A DNA stretch of 64,000 nt from Pseudomonas protegens (GTDB lineage Bacteria; Pseudomonadota; Gammaproteobacteria; Pseudomonadales; Pseudomonadaceae). Positions 50,548-60,861 of this stretch are shown piece by piece. The notes below the pieces were generated by a model. The model worked only from the letters and a program-made list of their open reading frames with translations. It was not told where the DNA came from and ran no database searches. Where the stretch lies: NCBI RefSeq assembly GCF_003363755.1, contig NZ_CP031396.1, positions 2,294,001 through 2,358,000 on the forward strand, read 5' to 3'. Position 1 is the first letter of the stretch. The number at the start of each line of letters is the position of its first letter. The position numbers were made by a program, and so were the translations under genes.

Positions 50548-50755
50548 GCTCATCTCTCCAGGAATCAGGCACAAACAGGGCCGCAGTATAGCGGTGCATA
50601 ACCGCGACGAACCAGCGTCAGGCAAGAGTTAGTCAAGTCTCAGACAGGTGCCGTACAACCAGGTTCCTGTAACCTGCCGTTCACTCGCAATACATCATGA
50701 TGTAACGGCTCAAGGGCACTCTTATCGTCAATGACCCACTCACAGGTGTTCGGTT

Positions 50756-50989
50756 ATGAACTTCCTTCGCTCCCTGTTCGCCCCGCGTCAGCAGTTCCGC
50801 AGCTTTGCCCTGCTCGATGGCCAAGGCCGTTGCCGCGCCTTCAAACACTGCCCGGCGGCTCCCGTGGGTGACGGTTGGGTGGAAATCCAGGAGATTCGCC
50901 TGAACTGGTTGCACCAGGTATTACCCGCCAGCGCCCGGATCAGCCCACGCTGCGCCAGCTCCTTGGTGCGACCGATACTGGCCACCTGA
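50756..50989 (+). CDS. Small hypothetical protein
   Basis: 77 residues (MNFLRSLFAPRQQFRSFALLDGQGRCRAFKHCP...), basic, soluble. AGGTG eight bases before the ATG. The sequence looks like a conserved Pseudomonas orphan, but I cannot name a family. Confidence 0.6.
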   Translation: MNFLRSLFAPRQQFRSFALLDGQGRCRAFKHCPAAPVGDGWVEIQEIRLNWLHQVLPASARISPRCASSLVRPILAT

Positions 50990-51558
50990 CCAACAGCCTA
51001 ATAAAAGTCACGAAACAGGATCATTTCTGCGCATTTCTTCGTTACAATCTCCCCCCGATTATAAGGACGTCTCCTGATCGGGCCTCGCAGTACCGCCAAC
51101 GCCACTGCATTGGCACCCCGCACCGCCCACAGAGAGCCGCCCACACAGATCGAGTGAAGCTGGCGTGCTTGCTGTACCACCTTGCAAACCTCCACTTTTC
51201 GCGAATCTGCAGAGCTGCCATTGCTCGGCCACTGAATTTTGCCCGTTGTGCCCGCGTGCCTTGCATGCCGGCAACACCGCTCGGGCCAGGTGCCAGGCCG
51301 AGGCAGCCCTTTTTTGAGGTTCACGTCTTCAAAAGAGCGTGAAAAAACGGGTTTTCACAACTTCACAAGAGTGTGGCGAGCAAATGAATAGTTTTGCGTC
51401 TGAACTGGCACCATTGGCCTCTACAACAGCCCGATTACACAGGACCGAGCACTCCTCAAGAACTGGTGCTTGAAGCCTGTCCGCTGACGGATTTGGTTGC
51501 ACGAGCGGATGTATCGACCATAAGTCGAATTGCCTGAGGCGCCCCGAGATGCGTTCAT
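50990..51558. other. Long gene-poor stretch upstream of mqo
   Basis: About 570 bases with no frame I would support as a protein-coding gene on either strand. It holds a promoter-like TTATAA (51058-51063), a T6 tract after a GC hairpin (about 51288-51316), and an inverted repeat GTGAAAA-6-TTTTCAC (51339-51358). See the candidate non-coding RNA entry. Confidence 0.5.
51070..51316 (+). ncRNA. Candidate small RNA upstream of mqo
   Basis: Between a -10-like TTATAA at 51058-51063 and a hairpin CTCGGGCC/GGCCGAG (one bulge) followed by GCAGCCCTTTTTT (51291-51315) there are about 250 bases without a convincing reading frame. The -35 is weak and no known RNA family is recognised, so this is a structural hypothesis only. 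Confidence 0.25.
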
Positions 51559-51726
51559 ATGCACCTTGAGGCCCGGTTGGCAGCGTCCGCAGTAGTTGCA
51601 AAGAATTGCGAAGATTCGGACATGGCGATCCTGGCCATGGGTAACCTGGGGCATTACGTGAACCGCCCCGTCACTCCTGGCAGCCATGCCGTCAATTTGG
51701 TGCTGCAGATTTTGGAGACGCGTTAA
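51559..51726 (+). CDS. Possible leader ORF coupled to mqo
   Basis: 55-codon frame beginning ATGCACCTTGAGGCC and ending with TAA whose last A is the first base of the mqo ATG (TAATG). An internal ATG at 51622 (34 codons) is an alternative start. No good ribosome-binding site for the first ATG. The exact stop-start overlap is what draws attention; coding is not proven. Confidence 0.25.
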   Translation: MHLEARLAASAVVAKNCEDSDMAILAMGNLGHYVNRPVTPGSHAVNLVLQILETR

Positions 51727-53237
51727 TGGCGCATAACGAAGCAGTAGACGTCGTATTGGTTGGGGCCGGCATCATGAGTGCCACCCTCGCTGTACTGCTC
51801 AAGGAGCTCGACCCCGCAATCAAGCTGGAAGTCGTCGAGCTGATGGATTCGGGTGCCGCGGAGAGTTCCAACCCGTGGAACAACGCCGGTACCGGCCACG
51901 CTGGCCTCTGTGAGCTGAACTACACGCCACAGGCCGCCGATGGCAGCATCGACATCAAGAAAGCCGTACACATCAATACCCAGTTCGAAGTGTCGAAACA
52001 GTTCTGGTCCTACCTGACCAAGAAAGGCACGTTCGGCTCGTCCAAGTCCTTCATCAGCCCAGTGCCGCACCTGAGCTTCGTGCAGGGCGACAAGGGTGTG
52101 TCCTTCCTCAAGAAGCGTTTTGAAGTGCTGAGCCAGCACCATGCCTTCGCGGACATGGAATACACCGAAGACAAGGCCAAGATGGCCGAGTGGATGCCGC
52201 TGATGATGCCGGGCCGTCCGGCAGATGAAACCATCGCCGCGACCCGGGTGATCAACGGCACCGACGTCAACTTCGGCGCCCTGACCAACCAGTTGCTCAA
52301 GCACCTGACCAGCGCACCCGATGCCCAGGTCAAGTACTGCAAGCGCGTGACCGGTCTCAAGCGCAACAAGGACAACGGCTGGACCGTGAGCATCAAGGAC
52401 ATCAACAGCGGCAACAGCCGCGAAGTCGACGCCAAGTTCGTGTTCCTCGGCGCCGGTGGCGCGGCCCTGCCGCTGCTGCAGGCTTCCGGCATTGAAGAAA
52501 GCAAGGGCTTCGGCGGCTTCCCGGTGAGCGGCCAATGGCTGCGTTGCGACAACCCGGAAGTGGTCAAGCAGCACCAGGCCAAAGTCTACAGCCAGGCCGC
52601 CGTGGGTTCGCCACCGATGTCGGTGCCGCACCTGGACACCCGCGTGGTCGACGGCAAGAAATCCCTGCTGTTCGGACCTTATGCCGGCTTCACCACCAAG
52701 TTCCTCAAGCACGGCTCGTTCCTCGACCTGCCAATGTCGGTTCGCGCCGGCAACATCGGTCCAATGCTGGCCGTAGCCCGGGACAACATGGACCTGACCA
52801 AATACCTGGTCAGCGAAGTCATGCAGTCCATGGAGCAGCGCCTGGAGTCCCTGCGCCGCTTCTATCCACAAGCCAAGGCGGAAGACTGGCGCCTGGAAGT
52901 GGCTGGGCAACGGGTGCAGATCATCAAGAAAGACCCGAAGAAAGGCGGCATCCTGCAGTTCGGTACCGAGCTGGTGGCGGCCAAGGACGGTTCTCTGGCC
53001 GCCCTGCTCGGCGCTTCGCCAGGTGCATCGGTGACCGTGTCGATCATGCTGGAACTGATCGAACGCTGCTTCCCGGCCAAGGCCAGCGGCGAATGGGCTA
53101 CCAAGCTCAAGGAAATTTTCCCGGCGCGGGAGAAGGCCCTGGAAACCGACGCAGCGCTGTATCACAAGATCAACAGCGAAAATAACCTGAGCCTGGAACT
53201 GGTCGAGCCCAGCAAGGAAACCGAAAGCTGCGCCTGA
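51726..53237 (+). CDS. mqo: Malate:quinone oxidoreductase
   Basis: FAD-dependent peripheral membrane enzyme oxidising malate to oxaloacetate and feeding electrons to the quinone pool; it replaces or complements NAD malate dehydrogenase in Pseudomonas. 503 residues with the FAD turn [17 protein letters not shown] (about 8-24), [23 protein letters not shown] and a C-terminal family core. GGAG eight bases upstream supports the ATG. It ends on a bidirectional terminator. Confidence 0.97.
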   Translation: MAHNEAVDVVLVGAGIMSATLAVLLKELDPAIKLEVVELMDSGAAESSNPWNNAGTGHAGLCELNYTPQAADGSIDIKKAVHINTQFEVSKQFWSYLTKKGTFGSSKSFISPVPHLSFVQGDKGVSFLKKRFEVLSQHHAFADMEYTEDKAKMAEWMPLMMPGRPADETIAATRVINGTDVNFGALTNQLLKHLTSAPDAQVKYCKRVTGLKRNKDNGWTVSIKDINSGNSREVDAKFVFLGAGGAALPLLQASGIEESKGFGGFPVSGQWLRCDNPEVVKQHQAKVYSQAAVGSPPMSVPHLDTRVVDGKKSLLFGPYAGFTTKFLKHGSFLDLPMSVRAGNIGPMLAVARDNMDLTKYLVSEVMQSMEQRLESLRRFYPQAKAEDWRLEVAGQRVQIIKKDPKKGGILQFGTELVAAKDGSLAALLGASPGASVTVSIMLELIERCFPAKASGEWATKLKEIFPAREKALETDAALYHKINSENNLSLELVEPSKETESCA

Positions 53238-53250
53238 TCTGACGCCCATA

Positions 53251-53289
53251 AAAAACGCCCCGGCCTGCAAAGGACGGGGCGTTTTTTTA
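53251..53289. terminator. Bidirectional terminator (mqo / small PA4642-type gene)
   Basis: Stem CGCCCCG/CGGGGCG (53256-53262 and 53275-53281) flanked by AAAAA and TTTTTTT. Confidence 0.9.
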
Positions 53290-53304
53290 TGCCTTCCGAA
53301 CGGG

Positions 53305-53592
53305 TCAGCCGCGGGCGTTGTCCATCAGCTCGATATAGTCGGCGGCGTTGCGCTGATCCTTGATCAGATCAACAAAGGTCTGGCCGTGCTCATCCTTGCC
53401 ATCCAGATCCAGACCGGCTGCTACGAAGAAGGTCAGGAAGCGCTCGAAATCGTCGATGCGCAGGCCACGGTAGGCCTTGATCAGTTTGTGCAGGGACGGC
53501 GAAGTGGCGTCGACCGGCTCGAAATCGAGGAACAACTTGATCTGCTCGTCGCTGATCTCGTCACCAATCACTTGTTTCTTATCTTTACGCAT
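53305..53592 (-). CDS. Small conserved Pseudomonas protein (PA4642-like position)
   Basis: 95 residues, acidic, helical (SDEQIKLFLDFEPVDATSPSLHKLIKAYRGLRIDDFERFLTFFVAAGLDLD...), with a C-terminal part resembling an ankyrin-like helix-turn-helix (GKDEHGQTFVDLIKDQRNAADYIELMDNA). Location between mqo and hpt matches a conserved hypothetical in other pseudomonads. Function unknown. Confidence 0.8.
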   Translation of the reverse strand: MRKDKKQVIGDEISDEQIKLFLDFEPVDATSPSLHKLIKAYRGLRIDDFERFLTFFVAAGLDLDGKDEHGQTFVDLIKDQRNAADYIELMDNARG

Positions 53593-53655
53593 CGCCGACT
53601 CCAGCTCGCAGACATTTCACGGGGCGGGCAGTTTACCCTCAGCCCGCCTCGGGCC

Positions 53656-54141
53656 TCAACGCGGACGCACGCTGCCGGTGTGCAAGTCAGCCCAGATATG
53701 ACCATTGGCATAACTGAGAAACTGGCAATACACCGTGTCGTTACGCAGCAGGTCCATCACTGCCCGGTACTGGGCCAGGGGGTAATACAGGGTCAAGGTC
53801 CTGGACTTGGCGTCGTACTGGGGCTTTTTCAGGCTTTTGCTTTCACCGTCGAAATTCACCAGTACCTGACTGATGGTGGCCCCCTTGTTCAGCGGCTTGC
53901 CCTTGAGGCGCACCCAAACCGGCGATGTCACCGGAATCGGCTGCTGATTGGATTGGCGCTGGCTGCCGATCACCACGGAATACTCGGTCACCTGCAACAG
54001 CTGCTGCTGTTCAGGGACCGAGTCGCGCAGGGTCAGGTCGTCAGGCGGCAAGAATTGCCCGTGCAGAGGCGCCGGAGCGGCTGCCAGGGGCAGGCTCAAG
54101 CTCAGAAGAAGGGCCGCGCTAGTGCGAATCAACAGGCTCAT
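53656..54141 (-). CDS. Exported protein of unknown function
   Basis: 161 residues with a Sec signal peptide (about 1-21, MSLLIRTSAALLLSLSLPLAAA). Mature part has repeated beta-strand pattern and no motif that I know (SVVIGSQRQSNQQPIPVTSP, VYCQFLSYANGHIWADLHTG). Start at 54141 where the signal begins. Neighbour order to WbuC and hpt is conserved in the genus. Confidence 0.75.
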   Translation of the reverse strand: MSLLIRTSAALLLSLSLPLAAAPAPLHGQFLPPDDLTLRDSVPEQQQLLQVTEYSVVIGSQRQSNQQPIPVTSPVWVRLKGKPLNKGATISQVLVNFDGESKSLKKPQYDAKSRTLTLYYPLAQYRAVMDLLRNDTVYCQFLSYANGHIWADLHTGSVRPR

Positions 54142-54235
54142 GACAGGCTCCAATCAAGGGCTGAGCACTCTAGCATGGGTTTTTGCCGCAGATCTTCACC
54201 ACCTGCAATCGCAACCACAGGCTGCGCACAGGCCC

Positions 54236-54709
54236 TCAGTCGAACTGAGCACGCATCCAGGCCTGGTATTCGGCGACCCCGGGCTCACCTTCCCGGGGCG
54301 CCCAAGCGGCCAGCTCGCCGTCACTCACCGGACGATAAGGACCGGCCTTGCATTCGAACATCAGGCTGTCGGCTTCAAGCACCACCAAGCCATGGAACAC
54401 CCCGGCCGGCAGATCGACACCGATGCAGTCACCACCGGCCTGCAAGACGCGCTTGCCCTGGACCTGGCCCGCCTCATCGAAGATCAGCACGCCCAACCGC
54501 CCCTTGAGCACCAACAGGGTCTCGGCCTTGTCGGCGCTCAGGTGCCGGTGCGGGGGAACATAGGTCGAGGGTTGCAGCGCCACCGCCATGCGATGGCAAG
54601 GCTCTTCCATGGCGTGGAAGTTGTGGTGCTGACGACCACGGGGATTGGCCGCCGCCTTCTCAGCCAGGTCGCTGAACAAGGCTTGATCGAGAAAGCTCGG
54701 CACGCTCAT
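54236..54709 (-). CDS. WbuC-type cupin metalloprotein
   Basis: 157 residues with a cupin barrel: HHNFHAMEEPCHRMAVAL, YVPPHRHLSADKAETLLVLKGRLGVLIFDE (His-x-His and Glu ligands about 54-65) and DLPAGVFHGLVVL with a third His. WbuC proteins occur in O-antigen and other loci; activity unproven. It starts three bases after the hpt stop, so the two are co-transcribed. Confidence 0.88.
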   Translation of the reverse strand: MSVPSFLDQALFSDLAEKAAANPRGRQHHNFHAMEEPCHRMAVALQPSTYVPPHRHLSADKAETLLVLKGRLGVLIFDEAGQVQGKRVLQAGGDCIGVDLPAGVFHGLVVLEADSLMFECKAGPYRPVSDGELAAWAPREGEPGVAEYQAWMRAQFD

Positions 54710-54712
54710 GTC

Positions 54713-55270
54713 TTACATCCCCTTCACGGCATAGATGCCGGCGGCGTTACGCCAGTAGCCCTTGTAGTCCATGCCGTAGCCGAAAACGTAACGGTCGACG
54801 CAAGGCAGGCCCATGTAGTCAGCCTTGAGGTCCGGACGGGCCTTGCGATCGTGCTCCTTGTCGATCAGCACCGCGGTGTGCACCGCACGGGCACCGGCAT
54901 GTTTGCAGAAGTCGATGATGGCGCCCAGGGTGTGCCCCTCATCGAGAATGTCGTCGATGATCAGCACGTCACGGTCGATAAAGGAGACTTCCGGCTTGGA
55001 CTTCCAGAACAGCTCACCGCCGCTGGTTTCGTTGCGATAGCGCGTGGCGTGCAGGTAGGAGGCTTCCAGGGGGAACTGCAGGTGGGTCAGCAGCTTGCCA
55101 GCGAAGATCAGGCCGCCGTTCATGACGCAGAACACCACCGGATTGCGCTCAGCCAGTTCTTCAGTGATTTGTGCACCGACCCGGGCGATGGCCGCCTCGA
55201 CTTCAGCTTCGGTGTACAGGCAGTCAGCCTCGCGCATGATTTGACGGATATGCTCGAGATCAGCGGACAT
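54713..55270 (-). CDS. hpt: Hypoxanthine-guanine phosphoribosyltransferase
   Basis: Purine salvage enzyme, 185 residues, making IMP/GMP from hypoxanthine/guanine and PRPP. PRPP-binding signature VLIIDDILDEGHTLG (about 108-122) and base-binding KADYMGLPCVDRYVFGYGMDYKGYWRN are typical. ATG at 55270 (MSADLEHIRQIM) is preferred to an upstream frame extension without homology. Divergent from upp. Confidence 0.94.
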   Translation of the reverse strand: MSADLEHIRQIMREADCLYTEAEVEAAIARVGAQITEELAERNPVVFCVMNGGLIFAGKLLTHLQFPLEASYLHATRYRNETSGGELFWKSKPEVSFIDRDVLIIDDILDEGHTLGAIIDFCKHAGARAVHTAVLIDKEHDRKARPDLKADYMGLPCVDRYVFGYGMDYKGYWRNAAGIYAVKGM

Positions 55271-55370
55271 GGCGCTCTCCAAGGGGGTGGCAGTTTCGGA
55301 AAAGCGGGCAAAGGTACGCATCCGGCCCGATCAGATCAAGCGTTTCTGGACTAACGTACTTTATGTCTAT

Positions 55371-55413
55371 AGGACAACAACCCCGGATAGATTAATCTAG
55401 GCCGTTTTTTTTG
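55371..55413 (+). promoter_or_regulatory. upp-uraA promoter with T8 initially transcribed tract
   Basis: AGGACA (55371-55376), 16 bases, TAATCT (55393-55398) inside the palindrome TAGATTAATCTA (55388-55399), then GCC-G followed by eight T (55405-55412). The distance from -10 to the T tract places it at about +1 to +9. E. coli upp has a T8 tract at the same position, where UTP-dependent reiterative transcription lowers expression when UTP is high. Confidence 0.6.
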
Positions 55414-55435
55414 CCCGCCGCCGGAGCCTTTCCCT

Positions 55436-56074
55436 ATGCCCATCCGTGAGATCCGCCATCCGCTGATCCGACACAAACTTGGCCTTATGCGCCGCGCAGA
55501 CATTAGCACGAAGAACTTTCGCGAGCTCGCTCAGGAAGTCGGTGCCCTGCTGACGTACGAAGCCACCAAAGACCTGCCCCTGGAAAGCTATGAAATTCCA
55601 GGCTGGTGCGGCCCTGTCCAGGTCGAGAAAATCGCCGGCAAGAAGATTACCGTGGTGCCGATCTTGCGCGCCGGTATCGGCATGCTCGAAGGCGTGCTGA
55701 GCCTGATTCCGGGCGCCAAGGTCAGCGCCGTGGGCGTGGCCCGCAACGAAGAAACCCTGCAGGCCCACACCTACCTGGAAAAACTGGTTCCGGAAATCGA
55801 CGAACGTCTGGCGATGATCATTGACCCGATGCTGGCCACCGGCAGTTCCATGGTTGCCACCATCGACCTGCTGAAAAAAGCCGGCTGCCGTGACATCCGA
55901 GCCATGGTCCTGGTGGCCGCCCCCGAAGGCATCGCCGCCGTCGAGCAGGCGCACCCGGATGTGACCATCTACACCGCTTCCATCGATCAGAAGCTCAACG
56001 AACATGGCTACATCATTCCAGGCCTGGGTGATGCCGGTGACAAGATCTTCGGCACCAAGCAGAAGGACTCCTGA
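55436..56074 (+). CDS. upp: Uracil phosphoribosyltransferase
   Basis: Converts uracil and PRPP to UMP in pyrimidine salvage. 212 residues; PRPP signature [20 protein letters not shown] (about 127-146) and C-terminal [18 protein letters not shown]. First gene of upp-uraA; only two bases separate the two genes. Confidence 0.97.
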   Translation: MPIREIRHPLIRHKLGLMRRADISTKNFRELAQEVGALLTYEATKDLPLESYEIPGWCGPVQVEKIAGKKITVVPILRAGIGMLEGVLSLIPGAKVSAVGVARNEETLQAHTYLEKLVPEIDERLAMIIDPMLATGSSMVATIDLLKKAGCRDIRAMVLVAAPEGIAAVEQAHPDVTIYTASIDQKLNEHGYIIPGLGDAGDKIFGTKQKDS

Positions 56075-56076
56075 TC

Positions 56077-57351
56077 ATGCAGGATGAGTTCAACGATCCG
56101 CTCTGGCGCCAGGTACTGTCTGGCGCGCAGATGCTCTTCGTGGCCTTTGGCGCCCTGGTGTTGATGCCGCTGATTACCGGTCTTGACCCGAACGTGGCGC
56201 TGTTCACGGCGGGTCTCGGGACTCTGTTGTTCCAGGTAGTGACCGGCCGCCAGGTGCCGGTCTTCCTGGCGTCAAGCTTTGCCTTCATCACTCCGATCAT
56301 TCTCGCCAAGGGCCAGTTCGGCCTTGCGGCGACCATGGGCGGGGTGATGGCGGCGGGCTTCGTCTACACCTTTCTGGGCCTGGCGGTGAAGATCAAGGGC
56401 ACCGGTTTCATCGACCGCCTGCTGCCACCCGTGGTCATCGGCCCGGTGATCATCTCCATCGGCCTGGCCATGGCTCCGATCGCCGCCAACATGGCCATGG
56501 GCAAGGCTGGCGACGGCAGCGAGCTGATTCATTACCAGACGGCGATGATGATCTCGATGCCGGCGCTGCTCACCACGCTGATTGTCGCGGTGTTCGGCAA
56601 AGGCATCTTCCGCCTGGTGCCGATTATTTCCGGGGTGCTGGTGGGCTTTGCCCTGTCCTTCTACTTCGGCGTGGTGGACACCGCGAAGATCGCCGCCGCG
56701 CCCTGGCTGGCACTGCCGCACTTCACCGCCCCGGAGTTCAACTGGCAAGCGATCCTGTTCATTGTCCCGGTGGCCCTGGCGCCGGCCATTGAACACATCG
56801 GCGGGGTGATTGCCGTCGGCAGCGTGACCGGTCGCGACTACCTGAAGAAGCCCGGCCTGCATCGCACCCTGTTCGGTGACGGCATCGCCACCACTGCTGC
56901 CGGCCTGTTCGGCGGTCCGCCCAACACCACCTATGCCGAAGTGACTGGCGCGGTGATGCTGACCAAGAACTACAACCCGAAAATCATGACCTGGGCGGCG
57001 GTCTTCGCCATCACCCTGGCCTTTATCGGCAAGTTCGGTGCGCTGCTGCAAAGCATCCCGGTGCCAGTCATGGGCGGGATTCTCTGCCTGCTGTTCGGTT
57101 CGATTGCAGCGGTGGGTATGAACACCCTGATCCGTCACAAGATCGATCTGGGTGAAGCCCGCAACCTGGTGATCGTTTCGGTGACCCTGGTGTTCGGCAT
57201 CGGCGGCGTACTGGTAGGAACCGGTACCGGTCCGGACGACTTCGGCCTCAAGGGCATCGCCCTGTGCGCCATCGTCGCCATCGTGCTGAATCTGGTGCTG
57301 CCGGGTAATGACGGCTGGAAGAACAAGAAGGCCGACGAGCCTCTGATCTGA
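56077..57351 (+). CDS. uraA: Uracil permease
   Basis: Inner-membrane NAT/NCS2 family H+:uracil symporter, 424 residues, with about 14 membrane segments and the family motif of TM8-10 (VALAPAIEHIGGVIAVGSVTGRDYL; Glu in PAIEHIG binds uracil in E. coli UraA). Directly behind upp, giving uptake plus salvage in one transcript. Confidence 0.95.
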   Translation: MQDEFNDPLWRQVLSGAQMLFVAFGALVLMPLITGLDPNVALFTAGLGTLLFQVVTGRQVPVFLASSFAFITPIILAKGQFGLAATMGGVMAAGFVYTFLGLAVKIKGTGFIDRLLPPVVIGPVIISIGLAMAPIAANMAMGKAGDGSELIHYQTAMMISMPALLTTLIVAVFGKGIFRLVPIISGVLVGFALSFYFGVVDTAKIAAAPWLALPHFTAPEFNWQAILFIVPVALAPAIEHIGGVIAVGSVTGRDYLKKPGLHRTLFGDGIATTAAGLFGGPPNTTYAEVTGAVMLTKNYNPKIMTWAAVFAITLAFIGKFGALLQSIPVPVMGGILCLLFGSIAAVGMNTLIRHKIDLGEARNLVIVSVTLVFGIGGVLVGTGTGPDDFGLKGIALCAIVAIVLNLVLPGNDGWKNKKADEPLI

Positions 57352-57358
57352 AGACGCG

Positions 57359-57401
57359 TTCGCCGGCAAGTCCGCTCCGCAGGAGCTGGCTTGCCGGCGA
57401 A
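57359..57401. repeat. REPIN
   Basis: TTCGCCGGCAAGTCCGCTCC and GGAGCTGGCTTGCCGGCGAA, a near-perfect inverted pair with a 3-base loop between uraA and hemH, convergent genes. Confidence 0.85.
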
Positions 57402-57406
57402 GCTGC

Positions 57407-58432
57407 TTACAACGCCAACGGCGCTCTGGCGCACAAGGTGTTCAAGGCCTGCGCCCATTGCGGGTCGTCATTCAGGCACGGGATCAACACCAGATCCTCA
57501 CCTCCGGCTTCGCGGAACTGCTCACGACCGCGATCACCAATTTCCTCCAGGGTCTCGATGCAATCGGCAACAAAAGCCGGGCACATCACCATGACCTTCT
57601 TCACCCCCTGCTTGGCCAACTCATCAAGCCGTGCCTCGGTGTAGGGCTCGATCCATTTGGCCCGCCCCAGACGCGACTGGAACGACACCGACCAGGAGCC
57701 TTGCGCCAACCCCAGATGCTCGGCCAGGGCCGAGGCTGTCCGCATGCACTGAGCGCGGTAACAGGTGGCCAGCACCTGCGCAGAGGCGTTGCGGCAACAG
57801 TCGGCATCCTTGAAGCAATGCTGGCCGGTCGGGTCCAGTTTGGTCAGGTGCCGCTCCGGCAGACCGTGAAAGCTCAGCAGCAGATGATCATGCTCCTGGG
57901 CCAGGTAGGGTCTGGCGCTGGCCGCCAGGGCCTCGATGTACTCCGGCTGATCGTAGAAGGGTTGCAGCACGCTGAACTGCACATCCAGCTTGTGCTCGCG
58001 CACCACACGCTTGGCCTCTTCGATCACCGTGGTCACGGTACTGTCGGCGAACTGTGGATAGAGCGGTGCCAGGGTGATTTTCTTCTGCCCCTGGGCCACC
58101 AACTTGAGCAGCGCCGACTCGATCGAAGGCTGGCCATAACGCATTGCCAGCTCCACCGGCCCCTGTTTCCACTGCTCGCTCATCACCTGTTGCAAGCGAC
58201 GGCTGAGCACCACCAACGGCGAACCGTCCTCCCACCAGATCGATGCATAGGCGTGGGCGGACTGCTCCGGGCGCTTGATCAGGATCAGCGACACCAGCAA
58301 GCGCCGCACCGGCCAAGGCAGGTCGATGACATAAGGGTCCATGAGAAATTGGTTGAGGTAGCTGCGCACATCCGCCACCGAAGTGGAGGCCGGCGAACCG
58401 AGATTGACCAGGAGCAACGCGTGATCGGTCAT
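57407..58432 (-). CDS. hemH: Ferrochelatase
   Basis: Inserts Fe2+ into protoporphyrin IX, the last step of protoheme synthesis. 341 residues; signatures [12 protein letters not shown] at the N-terminus, [12 protein letters not shown] with catalytic His (about 190), and [20 protein letters not shown] at 58432 is used; upstream extension is shadow of the neighbour. Sits directly downstream of a TIGR01777 gene on the same strand, 13 bases apart. Confidence 0.95.
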   Translation of the reverse strand: MTDHALLLVNLGSPASTSVADVRSYLNQFLMDPYVIDLPWPVRRLLVSLILIKRPEQSAHAYASIWWEDGSPLVVLSRRLQQVMSEQWKQGPVELAMRYGQPSIESALLKLVAQGQKKITLAPLYPQFADSTVTTVIEEAKRVVREHKLDVQFSVLQPFYDQPEYIEALAASARPYLAQEHDHLLLSFHGLPERHLTKLDPTGQHCFKDADCCRNASAQVLATCYRAQCMRTASALAEHLGLAQGSWSVSFQSRLGRAKWIEPYTEARLDELAKQGVKKVMVMCPAFVADCIETLEEIGDRGREQFREAGGEDLVLIPCLNDDPQWAQALNTLCARAPLAL

Positions 58433-58445
58433 GCAACGTCCTATT

Positions 58446-59348
58446 TCAAAGGCGGCTGGACACATCGTCCAGGGCCGCGGACAAATCAGTGAACTGGAAA
58501 GTGAATCCCGCCTCCAGCAAACGCGCGGGAACGGCACGCTGGCCGCCCAGTAACAGCAACGACAGCTCACCCAGCGCCAGGCGCAAGACAAAGGCCGGCA
58601 GCGGTATCAGCGCCGGCCGGCGCAGTACCCGCCCCAGGCTCTTGGCGAACTCGCGGTTGCGCACCGGCTTCGGCGCGCAGGCATTATAAGGACCCCGTGC
58701 CTCATCCTGATGCACAAGAAAATCAATCAGGGCGATTTGGTCATCGATATGAATCCACGGCATCCATTGCCGACCGTTACCGATCGGCCCGCCCAGCCCC
58801 AGCTTGAACGGCAGCAGCAGGCGCGACAAAAAGCCGCCCTCGGACGACAGCACCAAACCGGTGCGCACCAGCACGACGCGCACGCCCAAGGCCTCGGCCC
58901 GCTGAGCGGTTTCTTCCCAGGCAATGCACAACTGGCTGGCAAAATCCTCGCTGACCGGAGGTGAATCCTCGCTCAGCTCCCGCTCGCCACCGTCGCCATA
59001 CCAACCTACTGCCGAGCCAGAAACCAGCACCCGCGGTTTATGCTCGCGAGTTTCGAGCCAGGCCAACAGGGTTTCGGTGAGGGCAATACGGCTGCTCCAC
59101 AGCAGCGCCTTGCGCTTGTGGGTCCAGGGCCGATCGGCAATCGGGGCTCCGGCCAGATTGATCACCGCATCCAGCGGCGCCTGGTCCAGCTCTTGCAAAG
59201 TTCTGATGGCCCGCACTTGGGGACCGCACAGAGCGGCCACTTTTTCGGGATGGCGCGTCCATACACTCAATTGGTGACCCTGGGCCTGCCAGTAACGACA
59301 CAGCGCACGCCCGATCAAACCAGTACCGCCGGTCAGCAATATATGCAT
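58446..59348 (-). CDS. TIGR01777 family epimerase-like protein (YfcH-like)
   Basis: 300-residue SDR-fold protein: NAD-binding turn [17 protein letters not shown] (about 4-20) and the family segments [15 protein letters not shown] and [17 protein letters not shown]. The catalytic Tyr of epimerases is not clear. Same transcription unit as hemH; its promoter region is shared with the divergent FAD oxidoreductase gene and its TGTACA boxes. In Pseudomonas it belongs to the light-inducible photolyase region. Confidence 0.88.
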   Translation of the reverse strand: MHILLTGGTGLIGRALCRYWQAQGHQLSVWTRHPEKVAALCGPQVRAIRTLQELDQAPLDAVINLAGAPIADRPWTHKRKALLWSSRIALTETLLAWLETREHKPRVLVSGSAVGWYGDGGERELSEDSPPVSEDFASQLCIAWEETAQRAEALGVRVVLVRTGLVLSSEGGFLSRLLLPFKLGLGGPIGNGRQWMPWIHIDDQIALIDFLVHQDEARGPYNACAPKPVRNREFAKSLGRVLRRPALIPLPAFVLRLALGELSLLLLGGQRAVPARLLEAGFTFQFTDLSAALDDVSSRL

Positions 59349-59471
59349 GACATCTTCCTCGCGTGGCGTTTTACCCGAATCACTAGTCTATTTTTATAGG
59401 CAGGGATCTTTTCAATCGGACAGGCTGTGACTTAACGATAGACAACTTGCACAACCGATGACGCCGAAAGC

Positions 59472-60741
<1,270 letters not shown>

Positions 60742-60765
60742 TTCGACAACCTGCCGGGCAATACC

Positions 60766-60839
60766 TGTACAAATAAATTGACTTGTACAACTTTAATTCT
60801 ATGATGAAGACAAGTTGTACAACGTTTCGTTTTTGTACA
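60766..60839 (+). promoter_or_regulatory. Predicted LitR-like operator and promoter of the ybgA-merR-phrB operon
   Basis: Four TGTACA boxes at 60766-60771, 60784-60789, 60816-60821 and 60834-60839 form two exact TGTACA-N12-TGTACA pairs. A strong promoter TTGACT (60778-60783)-16-TATGAT (60800-60805) has the second box in its spacer, and the other pair lies just past the predicted start. The pattern equals the T(G/A)TACA-N12-TGTACA site that I recall for LitR of P. putida. Confidence 0.75.
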
Positions 60840-60861
60840 GGTAAACCCCGGAGGTTGCATC

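Noticed and set aside
51421..51687. Minus-strand frames of about 90 codons upstream of mqo
   Set aside because: No ribosome-binding site, no recognisable composition or motif; likely random in a gene-free stretch.
51723..53270. 515-codon open frame opposite mqo
   Set aside because: Mirrors the codon structure of mqo and has no family features.
53948..55354. 468-codon plus-strand frame across the WbuC and hpt genes
   Set aside because: Covers three well-supported minus-strand genes; no ribosome-binding site or homology.
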